Shown here: positions 17,626 to 26,848 of the stretch, in pieces | Numbering within the stretch: the first letter of the stretch is position 1 | How the letters are laid out: each line of letters begins with the position of its first letter | Origin: Demequina oxidasica | GTDB lineage: Bacteria > Actinomycetota > Actinomycetes > Actinomycetales > Demequinaceae | Length of the DNA stretch: 64,000 bases | Reading direction: 5' to 3' | Assembly (NCBI RefSeq): GCF_000975115.1 | Contig: NZ_BBRE01000004.1 | Location: 231,853-295,852, forward strand | Notes under the pieces: generated by a model | The model's database searches: none | Seen by the model: only the letters and a program-made list of their open reading frames with translations | Told to the model about the DNA's origin: nothing | Position numbers and translations under genes: made by a program

Positions 17626-18522
17626 ATGCTCGACGCCAACCAACTCAGAACCCTTCGCGAGTTTGCTCGCCGCGGCACTTTAGCCGCAACCGCAGACGCT
17701 CTCGGTTACACGCCGTCGGCCGTCTCCCAACAACTCACCTCGCTTGAGCGCGCGGCCGGCACAGCACTTACTCGCCGAGTGGGTCGGAAACTCATCCTGA
17801 CGCCGGCGGGTGAACGACTTGCGGCATCGGCTGATGATGTTTTGTCGGCGTTGGAGCGCGCCCAATCGGCGGTGCGCGGAGCGGATGCCCGCGTGGCGGG
17901 CACCGTTCGACTCGCAGTGTTTCAGTCGGCAGCCCTGGCCCTGTTGCCCCTTGCCCTCGGAAATGCTCGACGCGTCGCACCCGAACTACGCGTGCAAGTA
18001 ACTCAGAGCGAGCCGGCGCAAGCGCTCGAGGACACCTGGGCTCGCGACTTCGATCTAGTGGTAGCCGAGGAGTACCCGCATCATTCGGCGCCGCACTACG
18101 CGGGGCTGGTCCGGGACACGCTGGTCGCCGATGCCGTTCGACTCGCCACTCCCCTGACTCATGAAGGATCCACCATAGGCTCATGCGCGGCAACACCTTG
18201 GGTGATGGAGCCGCATGGCGCTGCGTCGCGCCACTTCGCCGAGCAATTGTGCCGGGTCGCCGGGTTCGAGCCTGACGTGAGATTCGTGACCGCTGATCTG
18301 CAGGCACACGTCGCCCTAGTAAGGGCCGGAGAGGCGGTGGCACTGCTGCCGGATCTGATGCTCACTGACGCGGATCCTGCGTTAGCGATGCATTCACTTC
18401 CCCAGGCACCCACCCGCACGGTGTTCACGGCCATGCGCGAATCGTCGCTCGCGGACCCCGCGATCAGGGTGGTCGTGACGGCACTTCGTGAGGCCGCGGC
18501 GCACTTGGGAACAGCGAGCTAG
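17626..18522 (+). CDS. LysR family regulator, probable regulator of putA
   Basis: 298 residues, standard LysR length. The N-terminal winged HTH is clear (LREFARRGTLAATADALG, TPSAVSQQLTSLERAAG, GRKLILTPAGERL) and the C-terminal periplasmic-binding-like domain follows (VRLAVFQSAALALLP, GEAVALLPDLML). It is divergent from putA with a LysR-type palindrome between them, so control of proline catabolism is the simplest reading. The effector could be proline or a related amino acid; this is inference from position. Confidence 0.87.
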   Translation: MLDANQLRTLREFARRGTLAATADALGYTPSAVSQQLTSLERAAGTALTRRVGRKLILTPAGERLAASADDVLSALERAQSAVRGADARVAGTVRLAVFQSAALALLPLALGNARRVAPELRVQVTQSEPAQALEDTWARDFDLVVAEEYPHHSAPHYAGLVRDTLVADAVRLATPLTHEGSTIGSCAATPWVMEPHGAASRHFAEQLCRVAGFEPDVRFVTADLQAHVALVRAGEAVALLPDLMLTDADPALAMHSLPQAPTRTVFTAMRESSLADPAIRVVVTALREAAAHLGTAS

Positions 18523-18614
18523 ACGCACGGCGTGTCAGGGGCGAAGCGTGCTCGGGTCCGGATCACGTGTGCCATAGGCTGGCCAGCAGCACCTACGACG
18601 TTCGGAGACTGCGG

Positions 18615-19730
18615 ATGGCTACGCGACGCAAACTATACCGACCTCACATCGGCCTACGCCGCCCCGGTGACCAGGGCGCGCCGAGTCCCCTCCCCACCAA
18701 GGACGTTCTGCGCCTGGCCCGGTTCGTTGAGGACGGAGAGGTGTCGCGGGCTCCGGAGCACGCCAGCGTCAAAGATGCCATGGACTACGCGAGCGGCGCG
18801 CCCAGTCGGATGTCCATGCTGCTCTACGCGGAGCCGGCGCAGGCCACTATCGACGAACTGGCTACCGCCTGGGGCCTACATCCCTTGCTTGTCGAGGACC
18901 TCATCAAGGGTAGGCAACGGCCGAAGATCGAACGCTACGACGACGTCGTGTTTTTGGTGGCGCGCTCCGCCTGGTACGTCGACGACCAAGAGATCGTTGA
19001 GTTCGCGGAGTTCCACGTACTACTGCGTGAGAATGCCGTGGTGGTCATCTGCCAGGACGGTCGATGGATTGGCGGCACCGATATCACCACTCTCGACATC
19101 GACGCCCAACTCTCCCCAAACGTACGCTCAGGAAACCTGCTGTCCGATCCGATCATGTTGCGCCTGGGCCCCGCCGCCGTCGCCTACCGCCTCCTCGACA
19201 GCATCGTCGATGGCTTTGTCCCTGTCCTCGAGGGACTTGCGGTCGACAAGGATCAGATTGAGCGCCAGGTCTTCAGCGGCGACGCCGCTGCAGCGGAGCG
19301 CATCTATCGTCTTAGTCAGGAGGTGATAGACCTCAAGCAGGCAATTTCTTCCCTGAGTGGCGTGGTGGCAACTCTCACCGGTGGCTACAAGAAATTTCAT
19401 GTCACTGGCGACCTGCAGGCGTACCTCGGCGACCTGTCCGACCACCTCGCACGGGTGGACACCGAAGTCATCGAGCTACGGGAGTCGCTTACTCAAATCC
19501 TCGCGGTTAACGCGACACTCGTGGGCCAACGCCAGAACGAGGACATGAAGAAAATTTCCGGCTGGGCTGCGATCCTGTTCGCACCAACGCTGATTGCCGC
19601 CGTTTACGGGATGAATTTCACACACATGCCAGAACTACACTGGCTATTGGGATATCCGTTGGCTCTCGCCATGATGGTGGGGTTTGCCAGCATTCTCTAC
19701 TGGGTCTTCAAACGCAGGAAATGGATGTAG
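18615..19730 (+). CDS. corA: CorA family magnesium/divalent cation channel
   Basis: 371 residues. A large N-terminal cytoplasmic alpha/beta domain and a long helical stalk are followed by two C-terminal transmembrane helices. The diagnostic YGMNF motif ends the first helix (ILFAPTLIAAVYGMNF) and an acidic/His loop THMPELHW follows. The protein ends in a basic cytoplasmic tail (KRRKWM). The start at 18615 has GGAG 7 nt upstream; an in-frame ATG at 18567 lacks one. Function as a pentameric Mg/Co channel is established for the family. Confidence 0.9.
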   Translation: MATRRKLYRPHIGLRRPGDQGAPSPLPTKDVLRLARFVEDGEVSRAPEHASVKDAMDYASGAPSRMSMLLYAEPAQATIDELATAWGLHPLLVEDLIKGRQRPKIERYDDVVFLVARSAWYVDDQEIVEFAEFHVLLRENAVVVICQDGRWIGGTDITTLDIDAQLSPNVRSGNLLSDPIMLRLGPAAVAYRLLDSIVDGFVPVLEGLAVDKDQIERQVFSGDAAAAERIYRLSQEVIDLKQAISSLSGVVATLTGGYKKFHVTGDLQAYLGDLSDHLARVDTEVIELRESLTQILAVNATLVGQRQNEDMKKISGWAAILFAPTLIAAVYGMNFTHMPELHWLLGYPLALAMMVGFASILYWVFKRRKWM

Positions 19731-19982
19731 GCATGTACGTAGGTTGAGGCAGGGAACGTCTCGACCACCTTGGGCGTTGTAGAAATGTCGCATATGTCTT
19801 GCGTCGCGTCACAGGACACAGGTTCGAATGGTGCGCGAGCGTATTAGGGCAGCGCGCGCAGTCTCAAAGACTGCCTAGAGCCACCGCAGCGACACTGGCG
19901 CCTTTGACAGTCGCATCTCAACACGTATGCGTCACTGCATCGCGCCGTTGAGAACCTCCCTGCCCCGAGAGTTCTGAGATCT

Positions 19983-21524
19983 ATGAGCAATCCGATTCAC
20001 AAGTCCCATGTCGTCGTCGCCGGTGTCGCGCTCGCGTGCTTCGGCGCAGGCTATGCCAGCACAAACGGCGCCCACAGCATCGAGAGTCATCGAGCTGTCA
20101 ACCAAGCTTTCGCCGCGGCACGCGAAGTTGACGACAAACGACAGGCGCTCGAGGTATCACTTACCCGCGCACAGGATGTTGCCGCGTCAGCGGCTCCCGT
20201 GGCGGACGATGCGCAGGTCCAGAACGCCGCGGCATCGCTGTCAATCGCCTCAAGTGACGCCATATCCGTCGCCAGCGAGAATGCCGTCGAGGTGGCGGCA
20301 GCGCCCGTAAAGCTCACGCTCACCCCAGTGGCCAAGGTTCCCACGCTACTGCCCACGACATCCACTCCCGTCGCCACCACGCCAACCGCCGTTGCGGACG
20401 ATCAACTCGCCAACGTGGTCGAGGACGAGGAGGTCGAGAAGGTCCTTGCTGGAGACGTCAAGGACATCGACGCCGCGCGTGACGCCACAGCAAAACTCAC
20501 TGAGGTGAGCGATGCTCTCGACGCAGCGCTCGAGGAAGTTGACGCCAGCACTGATGCCGTTGAGGACGTCACCGCCAAGGCGAGCCTGGTTCTCAAAGTC
20601 AACGACCTCGACGCCGCCATTGAAGAAGTGCCGTTGTCCACGGAATCCGCATCGGAGATCCTCAGTACTGTGGGCCTTCACGTCGAATCGAGCGCCACGC
20701 TTTCCACCGTGCGCACCAGCATTGAGAAGCTCAGTAGCGCGGCCGCAGAAGCGAAAGAAATCGACCGCACGGATCCAGCATCAGTGATAAAGCAGCTCAC
20801 TCGCATTAGCAGCGCCACCTACAGCCTGGACGCGTCGATCGACGCGGTGAGCACATCTCATCAGATCTGGATCGATGCTGAGAATGATCGCCGCGATAAA
20901 CTCAACGATCAGCGCATCGAAGAGCACCAAGACGAACTCGCCACGGCGCTAGCTGACCATACGCGACAGAATCTGGATTTCGTCACGAGCCGCAGCAATG
21001 GGTGGACAGGGATGCCTGCCGGCACGTCGGGTTCCAACGGACGGCTTGCGAGCAGTTCACTATGTGCCGTCTCCTTCGCCATCGGCCACTCGCTTCAATG
21101 TGACGCCGCAGCCGCGCTCGACGCGGCTGACCAGGCGTATTTCTCTGAGACTGGCACACACCTCAGGATGACGGACTCGTACCGCACCTACCAGTCTCAG
21201 GTGATCACCAAGGCGCGCAAGGGCCATATGGCCGCCCCTCCTGGCACGTCGAATCACGGCTGGGGCATGGCGGTCGACTTGTATCCCGAGTCTGCGGCCT
21301 GGCTGACGGCTAACGGCGCGAAATTCGGTTGGGTTCACCCCGCTTGGGCGCGCCCGGGTGGATCGTTGCCAGAGTCCTGGCACCTTGAGTATGTAGCACC
21401 CGAGGTTGGCCGTTTTGTCGCCCCCGAAGCACCCGTATTGCTCGACCCCATCAAGAACGTCTTCGAGACCATCGCCGAGGACGAGGACGAGGATGGGGCG
21501 CGGGAGCCACTCGAGCAGGACTAG
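19983..21524 (+). CDS. Secreted/anchored M15 D,D-carboxypeptidase (VanY-like) with long helical N-terminal region
   Basis: 513 residues. An N-terminal hydrophobic segment (about 9-25, VVVAGVALACFGAGYAS) serves as signal or anchor. Then comes about 310 residues rich in Ala, Val, Asp and Glu with heptad-like spacing, likely coiled coil. The C-terminal 150 residues form an M15 peptidase: RMTDSYRTYQSQV, the zinc motif SNHGWGMAVDLYP (His and Asp ligands) and ESWHLEY (third ligand). It would trim peptidoglycan stem peptides outside the cell. The coiled-coil part may position it at the wall, as in other actinobacterial hydrolases. The preceding 252 bp (19731-19982) hold no gene or clear signal. Confidence 0.82.
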   Translation: MSNPIHKSHVVVAGVALACFGAGYASTNGAHSIESHRAVNQAFAAAREVDDKRQALEVSLTRAQDVAASAAPVADDAQVQNAAASLSIASSDAISVASENAVEVAAAPVKLTLTPVAKVPTLLPTTSTPVATTPTAVADDQLANVVEDEEVEKVLAGDVKDIDAARDATAKLTEVSDALDAALEEVDASTDAVEDVTAKASLVLKVNDLDAAIEEVPLSTESASEILSTVGLHVESSATLSTVRTSIEKLSSAAAEAKEIDRTDPASVIKQLTRISSATYSLDASIDAVSTSHQIWIDAENDRRDKLNDQRIEEHQDELATALADHTRQNLDFVTSRSNGWTGMPAGTSGSNGRLASSSLCAVSFAIGHSLQCDAAAALDAADQAYFSETGTHLRMTDSYRTYQSQVITKARKGHMAAPPGTSNHGWGMAVDLYPESAAWLTANGAKFGWVHPAWARPGGSLPESWHLEYVAPEVGRFVAPEAPVLLDPIKNVFETIAEDEDEDGAREPLEQD

Positions 21525-21533
21525 GTCGTCGTA

Positions 21534-22331
21534 CTAGCCGAGTTGGATGGCCTCGCGCACGTCGTCGTACGGGAGGTCGTCGACAACTGCGGTGACGCTG
21601 AGCGACTCAAGGTCAAGCGTCCCGCTCAGAACGGTAAGGAACGCGGTGTCCGCGGCATCCCTACCGGTCGCGATGCGCACCATGGACGAACGCGGTGCGA
21701 GTGTGGTGGGATCAACGACTAGCCATCGCCCGTCGACATGCGCCTCGCACACGGCGTGAAAGTCCATGGGACTCAGGCCTGGCGCGTACACCGACGCGAG
21801 GCGTGCGGGGACATTCATCGCCCGTAACAGCCCGATGCACAGGTGGGCGAAGTCGCGGCACACACCTTCGCGCGCCAGGAGCGTTCGCACCGCACCGTCC
21901 GTGGGCAGGCTGGAGCCCGAGACATAGAAGAGTTTGGTGCCCACCCACGACCCCACAGCTTCCAGCAACTGACTTCCGGTGAGGTCAGCAAATGTCGCGA
22001 ATGCGGTAGGTCCCAGCGAGTCCGACTCGCAGTAACGACTGGGGCGCAAATAGCGGATGATGTCCGCCTCGTCGGCCGTCTCGGGTTCAACTCGGCTCGG
22101 GATGTTCGCTGCGTAGCGGATCTTGAGTTCCCCTGGCCCCGTGGTGAGCCTGTGCAGCCGAGTGCTGTGACGATCCAGCAGTTCCAACGTGGGCAACGAC
22201 TCGCCATTCAGCTCCACAATGAGTTCCTCGGAACCACCGGACAACTCCACGTCGGCACAGGCGACGGACAACACGATGTCGGCGGTGGACGTGACGTCCA
22301 AGACAAGTTCGGAATTTACGTCGCGGTTCAT
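21534..22331 (-). CDS. Transglutaminase-like cysteine protease domain protein
   Basis: 265 residues with an N-terminal beta-rich domain and a transglutaminase core. The catalytic Cys is in GVCRDFAHLC, the His in MDFHAVCEAHVDGRW and the Asp in LVVDPTTLAP. Such proteins in actinobacteria are uncharacterised cysteine hydrolases. I chose the ATG at 22331 (MNRDVNSEL, preceded by GAGGAC) over a GTG at 22361. It ends 9 bp from the convergent M15 peptidase. Confidence 0.83.
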   Translation of the reverse strand: MNRDVNSELVLDVTSTADIVLSVACADVELSGGSEELIVELNGESLPTLELLDRHSTRLHRLTTGPGELKIRYAANIPSRVEPETADEADIIRYLRPSRYCESDSLGPTAFATFADLTGSQLLEAVGSWVGTKLFYVSGSSLPTDGAVRTLLAREGVCRDFAHLCIGLLRAMNVPARLASVYAPGLSPMDFHAVCEAHVDGRWLVVDPTTLAPRSSMVRIATGRDAADTAFLTVLSGTLDLESLSVTAVVDDLPYDDVREAIQLG

Positions 22332-22369
22332 GTCCTCATAATCGCACGCCTCGTAGCCCACCGACCGCG

Positions 22370-22960
22370 CTATCGCTGTTTCTGGTCCGCCTGCTGCGAT
22401 TCCTCAAGTACGCGGGCGCTCTTGGCGATGCGCCGGGCGCGGGTCGCGGGCGTAGTCGCCGTGGCCACCTGAATGATGTGTTGGTAACGCTCCGCTTTGG
22501 TTAGCGCGGCAAAGGCGGCAGCGGCTTGTGGTGACGTCGAGAGGGCTGCAGCCAGGTCCGCTGGCACCTCGGCCGTTGCTTGCCCTGCGTACGCACGATC
22601 CCACCGTCCATCCGACTTGGCCCGGTCAATCTCCGCCTGACCCTGCGCACGCATGCGGCCCTGTTCAGTCAGCATGGTGACGATACCAATGTTGCGCTGG
22701 GACCACATGGACGCCCTGCGTCGGGGCGTGAAGCGTTGCAGGAAGCTGTGAGCGTCACGGCCGCGCTTTTGCCCATCAATCCAGCCGCTGCACAGCGCCT
22801 CGTCGAGGGCTTGATCGTAGCGCAGCGTCGTGGGGTGTTCGGCGCCCTTCTTTGCCAGCACCAGCCACACGCCGTCCGATGCTGTTTCGTTCTTGTCGAG
22901 CCACTCACGCCATGCGTTCGCGTCGGCAACGATGAACTCCTCGATGGGCGCCTTGGTCAT
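22370..22960 (-). CDS. YdeI/OmpD-associated family protein
   Basis: 196 residues. The N-terminal half has the family pattern LDKNETASDGVWLVLAKK, LRYDQALDEALCSGWIDGQ and HSFLQRFTPRRRASMWSQRN, and the C-terminal half the helical segment of YdeI proteins (LAAALSTSPQAAAAFAALTK). These proteins are linked to bacteriocin or antimicrobial-peptide resistance in enterobacteria; the biochemical activity is unknown. Start overlaps the stop of the upstream gene by four bases (ATGA), so the two are translationally coupled. Confidence 0.82.
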   Translation of the reverse strand: MTKAPIEEFIVADANAWREWLDKNETASDGVWLVLAKKGAEHPTTLRYDQALDEALCSGWIDGQKRGRDAHSFLQRFTPRRRASMWSQRNIGIVTMLTEQGRMRAQGQAEIDRAKSDGRWDRAYAGQATAEVPADLAAALSTSPQAAAAFAALTKAERYQHIIQVATATTPATRARRIAKSARVLEESQQADQKQR

Positions 22961-23628
22961 GTCACTCCCCCTGCCGCGCGTTCAGGCCAGGGCTGCCAGC
23001 CGTCCGCCAAGCCCTTGAGTGTCTCCCGGGCCGCGCGGACCCTTGCCGTGGGGTATTCGGACAGCGATCTACCGTGGGACCCAATGGAACCACCTGGGTA
23101 CTTGAGATCCATGGCGTACTTCGCTCGTGGCCTCGACGTCATCGTCTCGCGAAAGCCGCCTGCAGCAACTGCCAGCACCTGCCACTCCAACTCCTCCGCC
23201 TGATAGACCCCTGACTCGTCGCATGCGTCGCAGCCGCAGTCGGGGAACCTCAAATCCTGGAGCACGCCGGCGTGCACAATGACCCCTGGAAATGCGGTGA
23301 ACACGAACGTGATCCCCGCCGCATCAGCGGACGTCGGAGTGACCCGAACTGCTCGAGTGACGCCTTCTTGTTCATTGAGGAGATCCGCTGCGTAGGACAC
23401 GGATTCGTCGACGACCGCGTCGTAGCGCGTCGTGAGGTGGTTGATCAGTGCATCAGCACTCGTATGCACAGGCGCGAAACGCTCCAGGTTGGAGGTCACG
23501 CTATAACTATCTTCGGGAGGCCCGGCTATGCCCCATCGATTTCCGTAGTCGATTACCGCGCCCGACGCATCGTGGAACACCGGGAGACTAATCGCCGGCC
23601 TCACATATGGTCGTGTCGGCACCGTCAT
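22957..23628 (-). CDS. Conserved hypothetical protein (possibly DUF6226)
   Basis: 223 residues, soluble, no signal peptide. A distinctive CGCDACDESG cluster of three cysteines in the middle could bind a metal. The sequence YPGGSIGSHGRSLS follows. I recall a similar actinobacterial family (DUF6226) but am not certain of the name. The ATG at 23628 is preferred over a TTG at 23649. Its stop overlaps the YdeI-like start, so they form an operon. Function unknown. Confidence 0.65.
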   Translation of the reverse strand: MTVPTRPYVRPAISLPVFHDASGAVIDYGNRWGIAGPPEDSYSVTSNLERFAPVHTSADALINHLTTRYDAVVDESVSYAADLLNEQEGVTRAVRVTPTSADAAGITFVFTAFPGVIVHAGVLQDLRFPDCGCDACDESGVYQAEELEWQVLAVAAGGFRETMTSRPRAKYAMDLKYPGGSIGSHGRSLSEYPTARVRAARETLKGLADGWQPWPERAAGGVT

Positions 23629-23654
23629 AAGCGAGAATCTACCGCGCAACTCGC

Positions 23655-25367
23655 TTAGCGCCTGCGCCGGCCAGAAAACAGCGCGTGCATCAGCGGCAGA
23701 ACGGACACGATCATCAGCAGGTTGCCAAGGAACGGGTCGTCGTGTCTGAGGGTCGCACCCGTGAAGAGCAGTGCCGCGAACAGCAACCCGGACATCACTT
23801 GGCGTGCGGAGTTCTCGAGACGCTCCATGCGGCGTTCAAGCTGGGGCATGGTGATGGCGAGTCGACCTTCGTCGATCTTGGTCACCAGCCCGTCGATCTT
23901 TTTGGGCAGACCCCAGGTAACCGCCGCCACATCAAGCGCCTCCTTACCCAGGTCCTTCACGACGTTGCTGCCTTCTTCGCGCAACAGCCGGGCCGCATAG
24001 GGCTCGACGGAGTCCCACAGGTTGTACGCGGGGTTCAGCGTGCTGCAGACGCCCGAGGTAAGCGACATCGCCCTGCCTACTAGCAGGAAGTGCCCGGGCA
24101 ACTGGATAGGCAGCGTCCGCACCACATCGTTGAACTGCACCGCGAATTCCCTGAAGTCGTTGGGGTCAACATCGCGCAGTTCGGCAAAGCCCATTCCTCC
24201 AAAGCGCGCGAACAACTCCTTGAGGACGCGCTCGAGCTCGACGGTATCCGCGGAAGGTAGCAGCACTCCCAAATCGCGACCGGCCTGGACCAGGCCCTTG
24301 CCATCCCTGGTGGCAGCGGCGATCAGAAGTTGACGTAGTCCCCCGCGAGTGCTGTTCGGCAGCTCGCCCATCATGCCGAAGTCAATGAAGGTGAGCTTCC
24401 AAGAACGCTCGCCCGGCGCATCGGGCGTCGGGGTGACGAAGACGTTTCCGGGGTGTGGGTCGGCGTGAAAGAATCCATTGCCGAACAACTGGTCGTACAT
24501 GACCTCAGCAAAGTCATGCGCCACGTCGGCGGGATCGATTCCCGCGGCCCGCAGTCCAGGCAGGTCCGAGATCTTGATCGCGGTCACGTCCTCGAGCGTC
24601 AACACTCGCCTCGAGGTTCGCTCCCATGCAATCGCGGGCACCGAAACCCTGTCGTCTCCCTCGAATTCCTCCGCGAAACGTTCCGCATTTGCGGCCTCGT
24701 GGAGGTAGTTGATTTCCTCGCGACTGGTGCGCGCAAACTCCTCGATCAGCGCTGGCAGGTCGACCCTGCGGTTCACGGCCCGGAGTCTGCTGAGCCAACC
24801 ACCCACCTTGCGCAGCGCGGCGAGGTCGACGTCAACGATCGCGTCGATGCCGGGCCGCTGCACCTTGATGATGACGTTTGAGAGCCCTGTGTCGGACGCA
24901 TCCATTGAACCAAGTCGTGCCCGGTGTGCCTGGCCCAGAGAGGCCGCCGCGACGGGTGTCTCCTCAACGTGAGCGAACGCACGATCCAGTGACACGCCGA
25001 GCTCCGCCTCGGCCAGTTCACGAATGTACTCGAACGGTACTGGCGGCACCTCATCCTGCAGACCAGCGAGCTCCTCCGTGATTTGAGGCGGCAACACATC
25101 GAGGCGCGACGACATGTATTGCCCGACCTTGATCATCAGGCCGCCGAGGTCCACAGCCAAGCCGTGAAACCGCTGGGCAACACGCTGCATGCGTGCAGCC
25201 CTGGTGCGCTCAGCGACCCTCGACAGGCCAATGCGCGTCAGCAGGATCTCGTACCACCACGTCACCACGAGGTTCCACGTAGCAAACCTCATGATGCGCC
25301 GGTAACGGGCGCGCGTGTTCCCGGCGCCGGCGTATTCCGGGGCCGGGCGTGGAGGCGCTGGCGTCAA
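23655..25367 (-). CDS. ABC1/AarF/UbiB family atypical kinase
   Basis: 570 residues. The N-terminal KxGQ motif (LMIKVGQYMSSR), an Ala-rich loop (TPVAAASLGQAHRARL), the invariant Lys in VIIKVQRPG, the HADPHPGN catalytic loop and FIDFGMMGEL metal motif identify the UbiB family. Two hydrophobic segments at the C-terminus anchor it in the membrane. Family members support isoprenoid-lipid or quinone metabolism; the actinobacterial role is not settled. The probable start is TTG at 25367, 4 bp after the PadR stop, suggesting translational coupling to the regulator; an ATG at 25292 is an alternative. Confidence 0.85.
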   Translation of the reverse strand: MTPAPPRPAPEYAGAGNTRARYRRIMRFATWNLVVTWWYEILLTRIGLSRVAERTRAARMQRVAQRFHGLAVDLGGLMIKVGQYMSSRLDVLPPQITEELAGLQDEVPPVPFEYIRELAEAELGVSLDRAFAHVEETPVAAASLGQAHRARLGSMDASDTGLSNVIIKVQRPGIDAIVDVDLAALRKVGGWLSRLRAVNRRVDLPALIEEFARTSREEINYLHEAANAERFAEEFEGDDRVSVPAIAWERTSRRVLTLEDVTAIKISDLPGLRAAGIDPADVAHDFAEVMYDQLFGNGFFHADPHPGNVFVTPTPDAPGERSWKLTFIDFGMMGELPNSTRGGLRQLLIAAATRDGKGLVQAGRDLGVLLPSADTVELERVLKELFARFGGMGFAELRDVDPNDFREFAVQFNDVVRTLPIQLPGHFLLVGRAMSLTSGVCSTLNPAYNLWDSVEPYAARLLREEGSNVVKDLGKEALDVAAVTWGLPKKIDGLVTKIDEGRLAITMPQLERRMERLENSARQVMSGLLFAALLFTGATLRHDDPFLGNLLMIVSVLPLMHALFSGRRRR

Positions 25368-25371
25368 CCCG

Positions 25372-25917
25372 CTAGTCCTGGGCGAGAATGGCGTACATGC
25401 GGCGGCGCGTCTCGTCGAGAACGCTCGCCGCTTCCTTTACCTGCTCAGGCGTGCCCTGACGGCCTACCTGAGCGGCGGCCTGGGCGAGATTGATACCCGC
25501 CTTGGGGAGCTCGCCCATGGCGTGAATGTCGCGAGCACCGGTGGCCTCCCACGGAGGCGTCACGTCGGGGCCCTCGGCCGCCTCACGCCCTGCATCGGTC
25601 AGGGTGTAGGTCTTGCGTCCGTTGGACTCTTCGGCGGTAATGAGCCCCTCGTCGGCAAGAAGCTGAAGCGTCGGATACACCGATCCTGCGCTGGGCTTCC
25701 AACTTCCCTCGGTGCGCTCTTCAATCTCGCGAATGATCTGGTACCCGTGCATCGGCTCTTCCTTGAGCAGCGCGAGCACCGAGACGCGAACATCTCCGCG
25801 TCCCATCCGCGTGCCGACGCGCTTCTCAAACTGTGACCGCAACTGGTCCATCGCCTGCCACATGTTTTCGGCGCCCTTGCTTGGGTCGAAACTGCTGGTC
25901 TTGAACGATCCGCTCAT
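25372..25917 (-). CDS. PadR family transcriptional regulator
   Basis: 181 residues. The PadR winged HTH is clear: VSVLALLKEEPMHGYQIIRE, then SWKPSAGSVYPTLQLLADEG and RKTYTLTDAGREAAEG. The C-terminal helical dimerisation part ends in DETRRRMYAILAQD. GGAGG lies 5 nt upstream of the ATG. It is the first gene of a two-gene unit with the UbiB-like kinase, and a palindromic operator lies directly upstream, so autorepression of this unit is likely. Confidence 0.88.
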   Translation of the reverse strand: MSGSFKTSSFDPSKGAENMWQAMDQLRSQFEKRVGTRMGRGDVRVSVLALLKEEPMHGYQIIREIEERTEGSWKPSAGSVYPTLQLLADEGLITAEESNGRKTYTLTDAGREAAEGPDVTPPWEATGARDIHAMGELPKAGINLAQAAAQVGRQGTPEQVKEAASVLDETRRRMYAILAQD

Positions 25918-25940
25918 GATGACCTCCCGTGTCGGTAGTG

Positions 25941-25962
25941 AACGATACTTAACGATATATCG
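25941..25962. promoter_or_regulatory. Candidate PadR operator
   Basis: Perfect palindrome CGATATATCG (25953-25962) with the half-site AACGATA repeated at 25941-25947 and 25951-25957, 24 bp upstream of the PadR start. Position suggests autoregulation. A second inverted repeat, TAGCGC-TTAAC-GCGCTA (25964-25980), follows and could be part of the SDR gene's terminator or the promoter. Confidence 0.55.
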
Positions 25963-25996
25963 CTAGCGCTTAACGCGCTAGTCCAAACTCGGATTT

Positions 25997-26671
25997 CTAC
26001 TCGCGGCCTTCCTCGAGCGGAATCAGCATGGTGCGGAACTCCGCCGGAGTGTCCTGCAGGTGCCAAATCCTGTCCGCAACGTCGTCAATGCCGTGGGGCA
26101 GCTCGAGCTTGGGGATTCCTCCGGGAATGACCAGTTGGTGCACGCCAACCCCCTCTCCTTCCAGGGCCGCGTGAAGCATCTCGCCATAGGCGGTCTCCGC
26201 GGGGAAGGCGACGGATGTACCGGAAAAGTCCGGGCGCGACTGAATGGAGGTTCCGCCGTTGATGAGAACGATGCTGCCCCGGCCGGCCGCTCTCATGGAG
26301 GGAAGGACGGCACGGACCGCGCGAATCAGCCCAATCGCAGAGAACCGCAATGCCTCTACTGCGAGTTCAGGCGTGAGGTCGAGGACCGGTTTTAGGTAGC
26401 TGCGGGCCGGGAGTGGGCTGTATTGCAGTACGTCGATGGGGCCCAGTTCGTTGGCCGCGCTCGCAAGAGCGTGTTCGAGTGACTCCGGTTCCAGGACATC
26501 GGCGGCATAGCCGCGGGCCGCGACTCCACGATTAGTAAGTTCTGCTGCGAGGCTGTCTAGCTTGTCTTGGTCGCGTGAAATGAGCGCGACTGCGTAGCCT
26601 TCGCGCCCAAACCGACGGGCCACCGCCGCCCCGAGTCCAGGTCCAGCTCCAATAATCGCGAGGACAGGCAT
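25997..26671 (-). CDS. Short-chain dehydrogenase/reductase family protein
   Basis: 224 residues. The nucleotide-binding motif IIGAGPGLGAAVARRFG and the NAG-like region are recognisable, but the usual catalytic YxxxK is replaced by AFPAETAYGEMLHAA, where the Tyr is not followed by Lys at the usual spacing. It may therefore be a non-catalytic or atypical SDR. GGAG lies 5 nt upstream of the ATG. Substrate unknown. Confidence 0.75.
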   Translation of the reverse strand: MPVLAIIGAGPGLGAAVARRFGREGYAVALISRDQDKLDSLAAELTNRGVAARGYAADVLEPESLEHALASAANELGPIDVLQYSPLPARSYLKPVLDLTPELAVEALRFSAIGLIRAVRAVLPSMRAAGRGSIVLINGGTSIQSRPDFSGTSVAFPAETAYGEMLHAALEGEGVGVHQLVIPGGIPKLELPHGIDDVADRIWHLQDTPAEFRTMLIPLEEGRE

Positions 26672-26848
26672 GACTTCTCCTTAATTGATGGCGTGACCTC
26701 GACAATATCGCGGCCAGGACGTGCCAACTTCATCGTTCAACTCGGACTGTGAGACTCACGCGTCGATAGACTGGAGAGCAGACCTGCACACAGTTTCGGA
26801 GCCAAACATCCGGTGGGAACGTGCACCTATTGCGACACGAGAGGCGAC

